A DNA stretch of 64,000 nt from a bacterium. GTDB taxonomy: Bacteria > Auribacterota > UBA3054. How positions within the stretch are numbered: the first letter of the stretch is position 1; every line of letters starts with the position of its first letter. The stretch spans positions 124,001 to 188,000 of the forward strand of contig JAFYXV010000007.1 of assembly GCA_017557885.1 (NCBI GenBank), read 5' to 3'. Made by a program: the position numbers and the translations under genes. This document shows, in pieces, positions 55,101-62,130 of this stretch. The notes beneath the pieces were generated by a model. The model did not search any database. It was given only the letters and a program-made list of their open reading frames with translations, and was not told where the DNA came from.

Positions 55101-56562
55101 TTTCTATCTTCGCGATGATCTCTTTGGTGATCCTTCTTTCGTCACAGTCGTAAAACACGCGGTTGATCTCCTGGTAGGTCTCGTGGCCTTTGCCGGCTAT
55201 CAGCACCACGTCCCCGGATCTGGCGGAGCTGACGGCGTAGGCAATGGCTTCCTTGCGGTCGAGGATGACTTTGTAATTCTCGCCGCTCATGCCGGATCTG
55301 ATGTCGGCCACGATGGCTTCCGGATCCTCAGTGCGGGGGTTGTCGGTGGTGATGACCACCATGTCCGCCATCTCCTCCGCGGCTTTGCCCATCCTGGGAC
55401 GCTTGGTGCGGTCCCGGTCTCCGCCGCAGCCGAAGACGATCCAGAGCCTGTTCTCCGTGATTTCCCTGAGGCATTTCATGACGTTGCGCATGGCGTCGTC
55501 CGTGTGGGCGTAGTCGATGACGATGACCAATCCCAGTTTGTTGGGCATAAATTCAAGCCTTCCCGGAACGGGAGGCAGGGCGGGGCAGAGGGAGAGGGCC
55601 TTCTCCTCCGAAAGACCGAAGGAACAGGCCACCGCCAGGGCGCCCATGACGTTGGCCACGTTGTGGCGGCCGAGGTAATTTATCTTTATGCGATGATCCT
55701 TTTCGAAGGCTCCCTTCAGGGTGAATTCCGAACCGTCGCGCATGACCGAGATATCTTCCGCTTTTATTTCCGCCTCTTTGCCGGAGGTGGTCATGGTGAC
55801 CACGCGTTTTCCTTCTTCCTTAAGCTCTTTGGCGAGCCTTTCGCCCCATTCGTCGTCCACCATGACAAAGCAGGAGGCGTCTTCCTTGCAGTGCTCGAAG
55901 AAACGTCTCTTGGCCTGGTAATACTCCTCCATGGAGTGGTGGTAGTCCAGATGGTCCTGGGTGAGGTTGGTGAAGACCAGGGCGTCGAATTTCAAATCGC
56001 CTATTCTTTTCTGGACAGCCGCATGGCTGGAAACTTCCATGACCACGGCGTCCGCGCCGGCTTTGTCCATGACGGAGAGCAGTCCGTAAAGTTCGAACAC
56101 GTCCGGCGTGGTGCGGGAGGCGGGTTTCTTAAGATCTTTTATTTCGTAGGAGATGGTGCCGATCAAGCCCACCGTGAGACCCATGGCGCTCAAGAAATTC
56201 CTGACGACATAGGCGGAGGTGGTCTTGCCGTTGGTGCCGGTGATGCCGACGAGTTTGCACTTCGGCTGTCCGTAGAAGCGGTGGGCCAGAAGCGAGAGAG
56301 TGTCTATGTCCTCTGATATTTTCACCACGGCGACGTTGTCCGGGACTAATTTCGGAGGCTCGGTGACGAAAATGGCGGAGGCGCCTCTCTCCACCGCGTC
56401 GGATATATAGATGGCGCCGTCTGACAGCGCGCCTTTCTTGGCCACGAAGACAAAGCCGGGCTTGACCTGACGGCTGTTCAGGGAAAGGCCGGAGATCTCG
56501 ATCTTGTCGTTCCCCTGGAGCAGAGCGTGGGGGACGTTTTCCAAAAGTTCATTCAACAGCAT
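55093..56562 (-). CDS. murE: UDP-N-acetylmuramoyl-tripeptide synthetase (meso-DAP type)
   Basis: 489 residues from ATG 56560-56562, which has a very good GGGAGG site; the frame stays open upstream inside ftsI but is not conserved-looking there. It adds the third peptide residue. VGITGTNGKTTSAYVVRNF near 110 is the ATP loop and DNPRTEDP near 405 contains the DNPR motif that selects meso-diaminopimelate rather than lysine. Overlaps ftsI by 14 bases and murF by eight. Confidence 0.94.
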   Translation of the reverse strand: MLLNELLENVPHALLQGNDKIEISGLSLNSRQVKPGFVFVAKKGALSDGAIYISDAVERGASAIFVTEPPKLVPDNVAVVKISEDIDTLSLLAHRFYGQPKCKLVGITGTNGKTTSAYVVRNFLSAMGLTVGLIGTISYEIKDLKKPASRTTPDVFELYGLLSVMDKAGADAVVMEVSSHAAVQKRIGDLKFDALVFTNLTQDHLDYHHSMEEYYQAKRRFFEHCKEDASCFVMVDDEWGERLAKELKEEGKRVVTMTTSGKEAEIKAEDISVMRDGSEFTLKGAFEKDHRIKINYLGRHNVANVMGALAVACSFGLSEEKALSLCPALPPVPGRLEFMPNKLGLVIVIDYAHTDDAMRNVMKCLREITENRLWIVFGCGGDRDRTKRPRMGKAAEEMADMVVITTDNPRTEDPEAIVADIRSGMSGENYKVILDRKEAIAYAVSSARSGDVVLIAGKGHETYQEINRVFYDCDERRITKEIIAKIENA

Positions 56563-58321
56563 ATTTATCCTCCCTTTGATTTTCCTCCTCAGTCTCATAA
56601 TCGGCCGGCACCTGCAGGTGCTCAAGGGCGGCTTTGCAGACTTCCCTGAATATGGGCGCCGCAACTTTTCCGCCGTAGATTGATTTTCTCGGGTTGTCAA
56701 CGACGACCACGCAGACAATTCTGGGATTGTAAGCGGGAACGAATCCGGCGAAGGAGGCCACGTAGTTCTTCTTGGAATAGGTTCCGATGGCCGGGTCGTA
56801 TTTCTGGGCCGTGCCGGTCTTGCCGGCTATTTTGTATCCCGGGATCGCGACCAGTCGTCCGGTGCCGTCGTCGTCGGTGACGGCCACCATGGCGTCAGTC
56901 ATGTCCAGGGCGGCTTTTTCCGAGATAACTCCGGATTGGGCCACGATGGGTTCGAAATAATTGAAATTCTTGGCTTCCGGGGAGATCGTGTCGTCCGCCA
57001 TGTGGATCATTTTCACGAGCCTCGGCTTCATCCTGACGCCGCGGTTGGCGATGGTGCCGATGGCGGAGGCCATCTGAAGAGCGGTGACGGAGATCTCCTG
57101 CCCCATGGGGACGGATTGGATGGTGTAGCCCGACCATTTCTCAACAGGCTTCAGGCTGCCGGCGGATTCGCCTTCCATGATCTTAAGGTCGCTCTTGGAG
57201 CCGAAGCCGAAAGCTCTCAGGCCTTCGTACAGTTTTTTCTTGCCAAGCATCTCGGAGACCTGGCCGATGCCGATGTTGGAGGAATACTTGATTACTTCCT
57301 TGAAGGTCACCGTGCCCATCTTGTGATCGTCGTGCATCTTCCTGCCGTGCTCGGTTATCCAAAGCCCGTTTTTGCAGTCGATGAGGGTGGAGAGGTTCAC
57401 CACGCCCTCGGTGAGGGCCAAGGAGCCGGAGATGGGCTTCATGATGGAGCCGGGCTCGAAGGGGTCGCTCAAAAGAATATTGTTGAAGATGCCTTCCTTG
57501 TAATCGCTGCGGGAATTGGGATCGAAGAAAGGCCAGGACGCCATGGCCAGGATGTCGCCGGTGGCGGGATCGAGCATGATGATGCCGGCCCTGGCGGGGG
57601 TGTATTCCTCCGCGGCTTTGGCCAGCTGTTCCTGGGCGATCTGCTGGAGCTTTTCGTCGATGGTGAGGAAGATGTTCTGGCCGTCCATGGGATCAAGGAT
57701 CAGATCGACGCTCTTAAGGTCGAAGAAACGGCGCTGGCGGTTGTCCCGGAGGAAGGTGTTCCAGCCGTCGATGCCGGCCAGATAATGGTCGGCGCCTTTC
57801 TCGACGCCGAAGGCGCCTCTGCCTTCGCTGTCGCAGAAGCCTATCTGCACGCCGAAGAGCTCCTTCTTGGGATAGACGCGTTTCTCTTCATATTTGATAT
57901 AGACGCCGGGAAGTTTTTTCTGGGAGGTAAGCGTCCTGATCTTGTGGCTCTCCGTGTCCATCAGGCCTTTGGCGATGACGTTGTAGCGGTTGGAGGCGGC
58001 CAGGTGATCGCGGATCTCGCTTTCGCTCATCTCCATTATTTCGCCCAGAAGCCTGGCTTCTTTCACGGGATCCTTGACCACGCCGGGGTCGCACCAGAGG
58101 GTGGGGGAGGTGGTGGAAAGCGCCAGGATGGCGCCGTGGCGGTCGCAGATCTGGCCTCTCTTGGCTTCCACTTTCACCGTGGTCCTGAGCTGGTCAAGCT
58201 TGCGGGCGTTGTATGCCGTCTGGTCCGTCATCTGAAGGAAATATACGCGTCCCAGCAGCGCCAGCAGCGCCAGCGTCAGGATTCCCATAAGAAAATGTAT
58301 TTTTTTCGATCCCGGTCTCAT
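56549..58321 (-). CDS. ftsI: Septal transpeptidase FtsI (penicillin-binding protein)
   Basis: 590 residues. One N-terminal membrane helix, a pedestal domain (KRGQICDRHGAILALST near residue 55) and a transpeptidase domain with the three penicillin-binding motifs: SIMK (nucleophile serine, near 290), SSN near 345 and KTGTAQ near 500. Class B monofunctional. It cross-links septal peptidoglycan with FtsW. No PASTA domain is visible. Seventeen bases after the ftsL-like gene. Confidence 0.93.
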   Translation of the reverse strand: MRPGSKKIHFLMGILTLALLALLGRVYFLQMTDQTAYNARKLDQLRTTVKVEAKRGQICDRHGAILALSTTSPTLWCDPGVVKDPVKEARLLGEIMEMSESEIRDHLAASNRYNVIAKGLMDTESHKIRTLTSQKKLPGVYIKYEEKRVYPKKELFGVQIGFCDSEGRGAFGVEKGADHYLAGIDGWNTFLRDNRQRRFFDLKSVDLILDPMDGQNIFLTIDEKLQQIAQEQLAKAAEEYTPARAGIIMLDPATGDILAMASWPFFDPNSRSDYKEGIFNNILLSDPFEPGSIMKPISGSLALTEGVVNLSTLIDCKNGLWITEHGRKMHDDHKMGTVTFKEVIKYSSNIGIGQVSEMLGKKKLYEGLRAFGFGSKSDLKIMEGESAGSLKPVEKWSGYTIQSVPMGQEISVTALQMASAIGTIANRGVRMKPRLVKMIHMADDTISPEAKNFNYFEPIVAQSGVISEKAALDMTDAMVAVTDDDGTGRLVAIPGYKIAGKTGTAQKYDPAIGTYSKKNYVASFAGFVPAYNPRIVCVVVVDNPRKSIYGGKVAAPIFREVCKAALEHLQVPADYETEEENQREDKYAVE

Positions 58322-58338
58322 TATTTATTACGTACGCT

Positions 58339-58746
58339 TTAACGTTGGGCGGACTCGCTGATATTTTCGCCGCGGGCCAGCTGCTGTTCTTCGTTCCTTT
58401 CCTGGTCGATGCCGCTGGGTTTCTGCAGATTAACGATGCGGCTCAGTTTCGTTTTGCGCAGGTGAATGCCGTATTCCTGCAGCGCTTTCTCCACATACTC
58501 CACGGCCCTGACCTTTTCCAGTTCGGATTTCGTGAAGTCCCTGTCCCGGCGCAGACTGACGATCTCGTATTCCAGGTTGGCGATCCTGAACTGGACGTCG
58601 GCTTTCTTTTTGCTCGCGTTGATTAGTCCGAGGCAGAAGACGACCACGAGAAAGAGAAGCGCGCAGAAGATCGCGCAGATCTTGAAATTCATGTTCGGTC
58701 CTTCGGACTTTTTCGCGTTTTGTTTACTGTAGATCACTCTTGGCAT
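58339..58746 (-). CDS. ftsL: FtsL-like cell division protein
   Basis: 135 residues: short cytoplasmic tail, one membrane helix (FKICAIFCALLFLVVVFCLGL, about 21-41) and a heptad-rich segment (FRIANLEYEIVSLRRDRDF) predicted to coil. FtsL bridges FtsQ and FtsB with the FtsW-FtsI synthase. The family is poorly conserved, so the call rests on topology, size and its place between rsmH and ftsI. ATG 58744-58746 has AAGGAG seven bases upstream and overlaps rsmH by 23 bases; an internal ATG at 58692 is an alternative. Confidence 0.78.
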   Translation of the reverse strand: MPRVIYSKQNAKKSEGPNMNFKICAIFCALLFLVVVFCLGLINASKKKADVQFRIANLEYEIVSLRRDRDFTKSELEKVRAVEYVEKALQEYGIHLRKTKLSRIVNLQKPSGIDQERNEEQQLARGENISESAQR

Positions 58747-59650
58747 TCTTGTCTCCTTGGTCGGCAGTTTTCTCGAAAACTCTTAAAAGGGCGCTGCGGG
58801 ATCTTGGGTTTTCCGCTATCTCCTTTTCTCCGGGAGTCAGGGGTTTCTTGGTTATGATCGTTCCTTTTCCTTCCTGCTTGAAATTCCGGAAAAGGTTTTT
58901 CACTATCCTGTCCTCCCCGGAATGGAAGCTGATGACCACCAGACGTCCGCCCGGCGCCAGAAGTTCCTCGGCTCCGCACAGCCCTTCTTCCAGCGATTTG
59001 AGTTCGTGGTTCACGGCTATGCGCAGAGCCTGGAAGACCCTTGTGGCCGGGTGGACCTTGGAACGCCGGAATCCGAAGCGGTAGTAAACGCCGGAGACCA
59101 GCGAGGCAAGCTCCTCCGAAGTCGCGAAGGGGCGAGTCTTCCTTCTGGCCGCTATTGCGCGGGCGATGGGCCTGGAAAAGCGTTCGTCGCCGAAATTGAA
59201 GAAAATGTCGGCCAGCTCGTTTTCCGGGCAGGTGTTCAAAAGATCTGAAGCCTTCAGGAGTTCGTTGCGGTCGAGACGCATATCCAGGGGGCAGTCTCTC
59301 TCAAAGCCGAAGCCTCTCTCGGGATCGTCCAGCTGTTTGGAAGAGACGCCGCAGTCGCAGAGTATGGCGTTGAAGTCTTTGAGACCCAGTTCGGCGCAAA
59401 CCTCTCTTACCTTGGCGTAGTCGGAATGCCTCAGGAGAAAATCGCCGCCGACTGCTTTGAGATTCTCGTATGCCAGAGGCAGAGTTTCCGTGTCGCGGTC
59501 CAGGCCCAGAAGAAAACCGGAAGGAGCGATAGCTTTCAAAATGGCTGCGGAGTGACCCGCCAATCCGACCGTCATGTCCAGGCAGCGCTGGCCGCTTTCA
59601 AGCCGCATGTAAGAGCAAACTTCCGAAAGCATGACGGGGATGTGTTCCAT
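58724..59650 (-). CDS. rsmH: 16S rRNA m4C1402 methyltransferase RsmH (MraW)
   Basis: 308 residues. Methylates N4 of C1402 in 16S rRNA. HIPVMLSEVCSYMRLESGQ at the start, DMTVGLAGHSAAIL (SAM loop), CDCGVSSKQLDDPERGFGF near 100, HPATRVFQALRIAVNHEL near 198 and VISFHSGEDRIVKNLF near 240 are all family motifs. GAGGT upstream. Second gene of the dcw cluster, three bases after mraZ. Confidence 0.95.
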   Translation of the reverse strand: MEHIPVMLSEVCSYMRLESGQRCLDMTVGLAGHSAAILKAIAPSGFLLGLDRDTETLPLAYENLKAVGGDFLLRHSDYAKVREVCAELGLKDFNAILCDCGVSSKQLDDPERGFGFERDCPLDMRLDRNELLKASDLLNTCPENELADIFFNFGDERFSRPIARAIAARRKTRPFATSEELASLVSGVYYRFGFRRSKVHPATRVFQALRIAVNHELKSLEEGLCGAEELLAPGGRLVVISFHSGEDRIVKNLFRNFKQEGKGTIITKKPLTPGEKEIAENPRSRSALLRVFEKTADQGDKNAKSDLQ

Positions 59651-59653
59651 TTT

Positions 59654-60103
59654 TTACCTCGGTTCTTTTCTGCTTTCTGCGATTTCCTGCATGTTCTTTC
59701 CGAGATTGGCGATGTTGGCGGCAAATTCCGCCGCGTAAGCTTCGCTGTTCCAGATCTCCATATAAGAGGAGACGCCAGCGACAACAACTTCTCCTGTCAG
59801 CCCGGCCCAGTCTCTCAGATTCTTGGGGATCGTGAGTCTGGAATGGGAGTCCATTTCGAGTTTGCTGCCGCCCAGCAAAGCGCGCTTCATTTCCTCGGTC
59901 TTGGCGTCGTAAGGGTCAAGCTCCTCGAGCATCGTAAGGCTCTTGGAGAAGTCCTCCCAGTCGTAGAGACGCAAAAATTTCTTGCGACCGTAGGTGACGA
60001 AAAAGACCTTCGCGTCGTTCACGCGGCAGAATGCCGGAACGGCTATGCGTCCTTTCGCGTCGACCTTCAAAGAGGCGGTTCCTATGTACCTTTCTTTAGC
60101 CAT
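59654..60103 (-). CDS. mraZ: Transcriptional regulator MraZ
   Basis: 149 residues with two SpoVT/AbrB-like repeats: IGTASLKVDAKGRIAVPAFCR at the N-terminus and KLEMDSHSRLTIPKNLRDWA near 78, each with the DXXXR pattern. MraZ rings bind TGGGN repeats and repress the dcw promoter. Exactly such repeats overlap the promoter here, implying autoregulation. First gene of the dcw cluster, with a leader of about 70 bases and no clear Shine-Dalgarno. Confidence 0.94.
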   Translation of the reverse strand: MAKERYIGTASLKVDAKGRIAVPAFCRVNDAKVFFVTYGRKKFLRLYDWEDFSKSLTMLEELDPYDAKTEEMKRALLGGSKLEMDSHSRLTIPKNLRDWAGLTGEVVVAGVSSYMEIWNSEAYAAEFAANIANLGKNMQEIAESRKEPR

Positions 60104-60180
60104 TGGTTAATTGATTTTGGAAATGGGTTGAACACACACAATCTGTTAAAAAACACACTCCGATTTTTTGTTCGCGACAT

Positions 60181-60209
60181 ATTATATCCCACTTTGTCCC
60201 ACAAAGTCA
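60181..60209 (-). promoter_or_regulatory. dcw promoter overlapped by MraZ operator
   Basis: On the minus strand: TTGACT (60204-60209), a 17-nt spacer and TATAAT (60181-60186). Within the spacer lie two TGGGA repeats (60197-60201 and 60187-60191) five bases apart, the exact geometry of MraZ boxes. MraZ bound there would block RNA polymerase. Confidence 0.85.
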
Positions 60210-60350
60210 AGACCCCCTCCCGTACCACCCCTCACAAAGAGGGGGCTTTCTAAAATAAAATACTTAATATAAGTATGTTATATAGTAAGATGAAAGTGGG
60301 TGAGAAAAACGCTCCCGACGATCTGGAAGGCGAAAATTTAGACTTTTGCT

Positions 60351-60370
60351 TGTGGATAAGTTGTGGGTAA
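60351..60370. promoter_or_regulatory. Pair of DnaA-box-like sites
   Basis: TGTGGATAA (60351-60359) matches the consensus TTATNCACA on the minus strand exactly; TGTGGGTAA (60362-60370) differs at one fixed position. Spaced two bases apart. Confidence 0.4.
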
Positions 60371-60390
60371 AGATGTTTTTTCTAAAAATG

Positions 60391-60405
60391 TGGGACTAAG
60401 TGGGA
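60391..60405 (+). promoter_or_regulatory. Second MraZ-box pair, oriented toward the divergent gene
   Basis: TGGGA CTAAG TGGGA: two repeats with the same five-base spacing as at the dcw promoter. A further TGGGT occurs at 60364-60368. It lies 37 bases before the -35 box of the divergent gene. Confidence 0.55.
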
Positions 60406-60441
60406 AGAGGTTTCGGAACCCGGGAAAATCCGGGCTGCGTA

Positions 60442-60470
60442 TTGCCTGAAGGCCCTGTTTTTGTTAAGAT
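60442..60470 (+). promoter_or_regulatory. Promoter of the phosphodiesterase-like gene
   Basis: TTGCCT (60442-60447), a 17-nt spacer and TAAGAT (60465-60470). The ATG follows ten bases later, so the leader is at most a few bases. Confidence 0.5.
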
Positions 60471-60480
60471 AAATATCAAT

Positions 60481-62124
60481 ATGAATAACGTAAAAACTTT
60501 TATTCTTGGCTTGGACGGCGCAGACTGGTCGGTGCTGGAGCCTCTGATCAAAGAGGGAATATTGCCGAATTTCAGCCGCCTTTATTCCGGAGCGCACGGG
60601 CCTTTGGACAGCACCTGCCCGCCGCTTACGCCGCCGGGCTGGACTTCCTCCGTGACCGGACGCAATCCCGGCAAGCACAATATTTTCGATTTCTTCTCCT
60701 ACAGCGGCAGGGATTACGACCTTCACCTTACCAACAGGAAGGACAGGGCCTGCCGGGCTATTTGGAATTACGTTTCCGAGGAAGGGGGAAGAGTCCTGGT
60801 CATGAACGTGCCCCATACCTATCCTCCGGAAAAAGTCAACGGGTACCTGATCTCCGGCTTCGGCACGCCCGAGTGGGACTGCGCTTACACTTTTCCTCCG
60901 GAACTGAAAAAGAGGATCCTGAAAGGCCATCCCTCTTTCAAAGTGGACATGCCCTCCAGGCTTCTTCACGAGGGAAATTTCAAGGCTTTCACCGAGCAGG
61001 TGAACGCCCATTGCGAAGAGCAGTTCAAAGTCTTCACGGAGCTTTACGCGGAACTGAAGCCCCATTTCGCCATGTTCGCCTTCGTGGAGATGGACAGGCT
61101 TTTCCATTTTTTCTGGAAGGAGAACATGGTGGAGAAAAAGGGGCCCTACGCGACGCTCTTTCGGGACCACTTTGTTTTTCTGGACAAACTTTTAGGCCCC
61201 TTCCTGGATTCCCTGGACGATCAAACGGCCGTGATGGTCATTTCCGACCACGGTTTCGGGGAAGTCAAAAAGGACATTTACGTCAACAACTGGCTCAGGG
61301 AAAAAGGCTATCTCGCCGTTAAGGAAGGCAAGGACGCCGTAAAGGAAGGCACCGTTCCCGCCTGGAAACTTAAGACCGCCGCTTTCCTCGACAAGATCGG
61401 TTTGTGGGGGGTATACCTGAAACTCAGGCGCGCCCAGCTGGAGAAAAGCAATTCCGCCGGCGCGGGAGCCGAGACTGTGCGTTCCGCCACGGCTCTGAGC
61501 GCCGTTGACTGGGCCAAAACGAAGGCTTATTTCTCCTCCATGTCCGCCCGCTCCCTGCGGCTCAACCTGGAGGGCAGGGAATTCTGCGGCGTCGTGAAGA
61601 AAGAAGAATACGCGCAGCTGCAGGACAGGATCGCAAGAGAGCTTCTGGAACTGAAGGACGAGGACGGGACGCAGGTGATCACGAGAGTCTTCAAGCCCCA
61701 GGACGCCTATCGGGGCGAGCACGTTCTCTCGGCCTCGGACCTTTATCTGGAGCCGGCTCCCGGCTATTCCTTCAACCAGGGTTTCGCCGCCGGCGTAATC
61801 ATGCCCAGCACCCAGCACGGTCAGCCCCGCTCCGGCGATCACAGGCAGTACGGCGTTTTCATGCTGCAGGGACCTCAGATCAAACAGGGCCTTTGCCTGG
61901 ATGCGGAGATCATTGACGTGACGCCCACCATGCTGGCGTTGATGGGCATTCCGCTTTCCTCCGAACTGGACGGCAAGCCGCTCACGGAGGCAATGGATCC
62001 TGAATTCGTGAACGCCAATCCTGTCAGACGCTATCAGGAGGCGCCCTACGGGGAGTGCCCCAAGGGCGAGGAAGAAAACGAGGAAAAACTTCAGGAAAGA
62101 CTGAAGGATCTGGGATATCTCTGA
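60481..62124 (+). CDS. Alkaline-phosphatase-superfamily (type I phosphodiesterase/nucleotide pyrophosphatase-like) protein
   Basis: 547 residues from ATG 60481; the frame is open further upstream but that region is the promoter. FILGLDGADWSVLEPLIKEG at the start provides the first metal aspartate, CPPLTPPGWTSSVTGRNPGKH near 43 the nucleophile segment (Thr/Ser), VISDHGFGEV near 255 the second metal cluster, and STQHGQPRSGDHRQYGVF near 440 the last metal histidine. Cytoplasmic as no signal is present. Substrate unknown; relatives act on phosphodiesters, sugar phosphates or sulfate esters. First gene of a plus-strand operon divergent from dcw; possible MraZ control. Confidence 0.8.
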   Translation: MNNVKTFILGLDGADWSVLEPLIKEGILPNFSRLYSGAHGPLDSTCPPLTPPGWTSSVTGRNPGKHNIFDFFSYSGRDYDLHLTNRKDRACRAIWNYVSEEGGRVLVMNVPHTYPPEKVNGYLISGFGTPEWDCAYTFPPELKKRILKGHPSFKVDMPSRLLHEGNFKAFTEQVNAHCEEQFKVFTELYAELKPHFAMFAFVEMDRLFHFFWKENMVEKKGPYATLFRDHFVFLDKLLGPFLDSLDDQTAVMVISDHGFGEVKKDIYVNNWLREKGYLAVKEGKDAVKEGTVPAWKLKTAAFLDKIGLWGVYLKLRRAQLEKSNSAGAGAETVRSATALSAVDWAKTKAYFSSMSARSLRLNLEGREFCGVVKKEEYAQLQDRIARELLELKDEDGTQVITRVFKPQDAYRGEHVLSASDLYLEPAPGYSFNQGFAAGVIMPSTQHGQPRSGDHRQYGVFMLQGPQIKQGLCLDAEIIDVTPTMLALMGIPLSSELDGKPLTEAMDPEFVNANPVRRYQEAPYGECPKGEEENEEKLQERLKDLGYL

Positions 62125-62130
62125 TACGAA

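Larger units (their letters stand above)
60104..60480. other. 377-bp divergent regulatory region between mraZ and the phosphodiesterase-like gene
   Basis: No gene seen. It contains the dcw promoter with MraZ boxes (60181-60209), an imperfect GC hairpin (60213-60219 with 60239-60245), a TACTTA-ATA-TAAGTA inverted repeat (60261-60275), two DnaA-box-like 9-mers (60351-60370), a second MraZ-box pair (60391-60405) and a plus-strand promoter (60442-60470). Confidence 0.75.
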
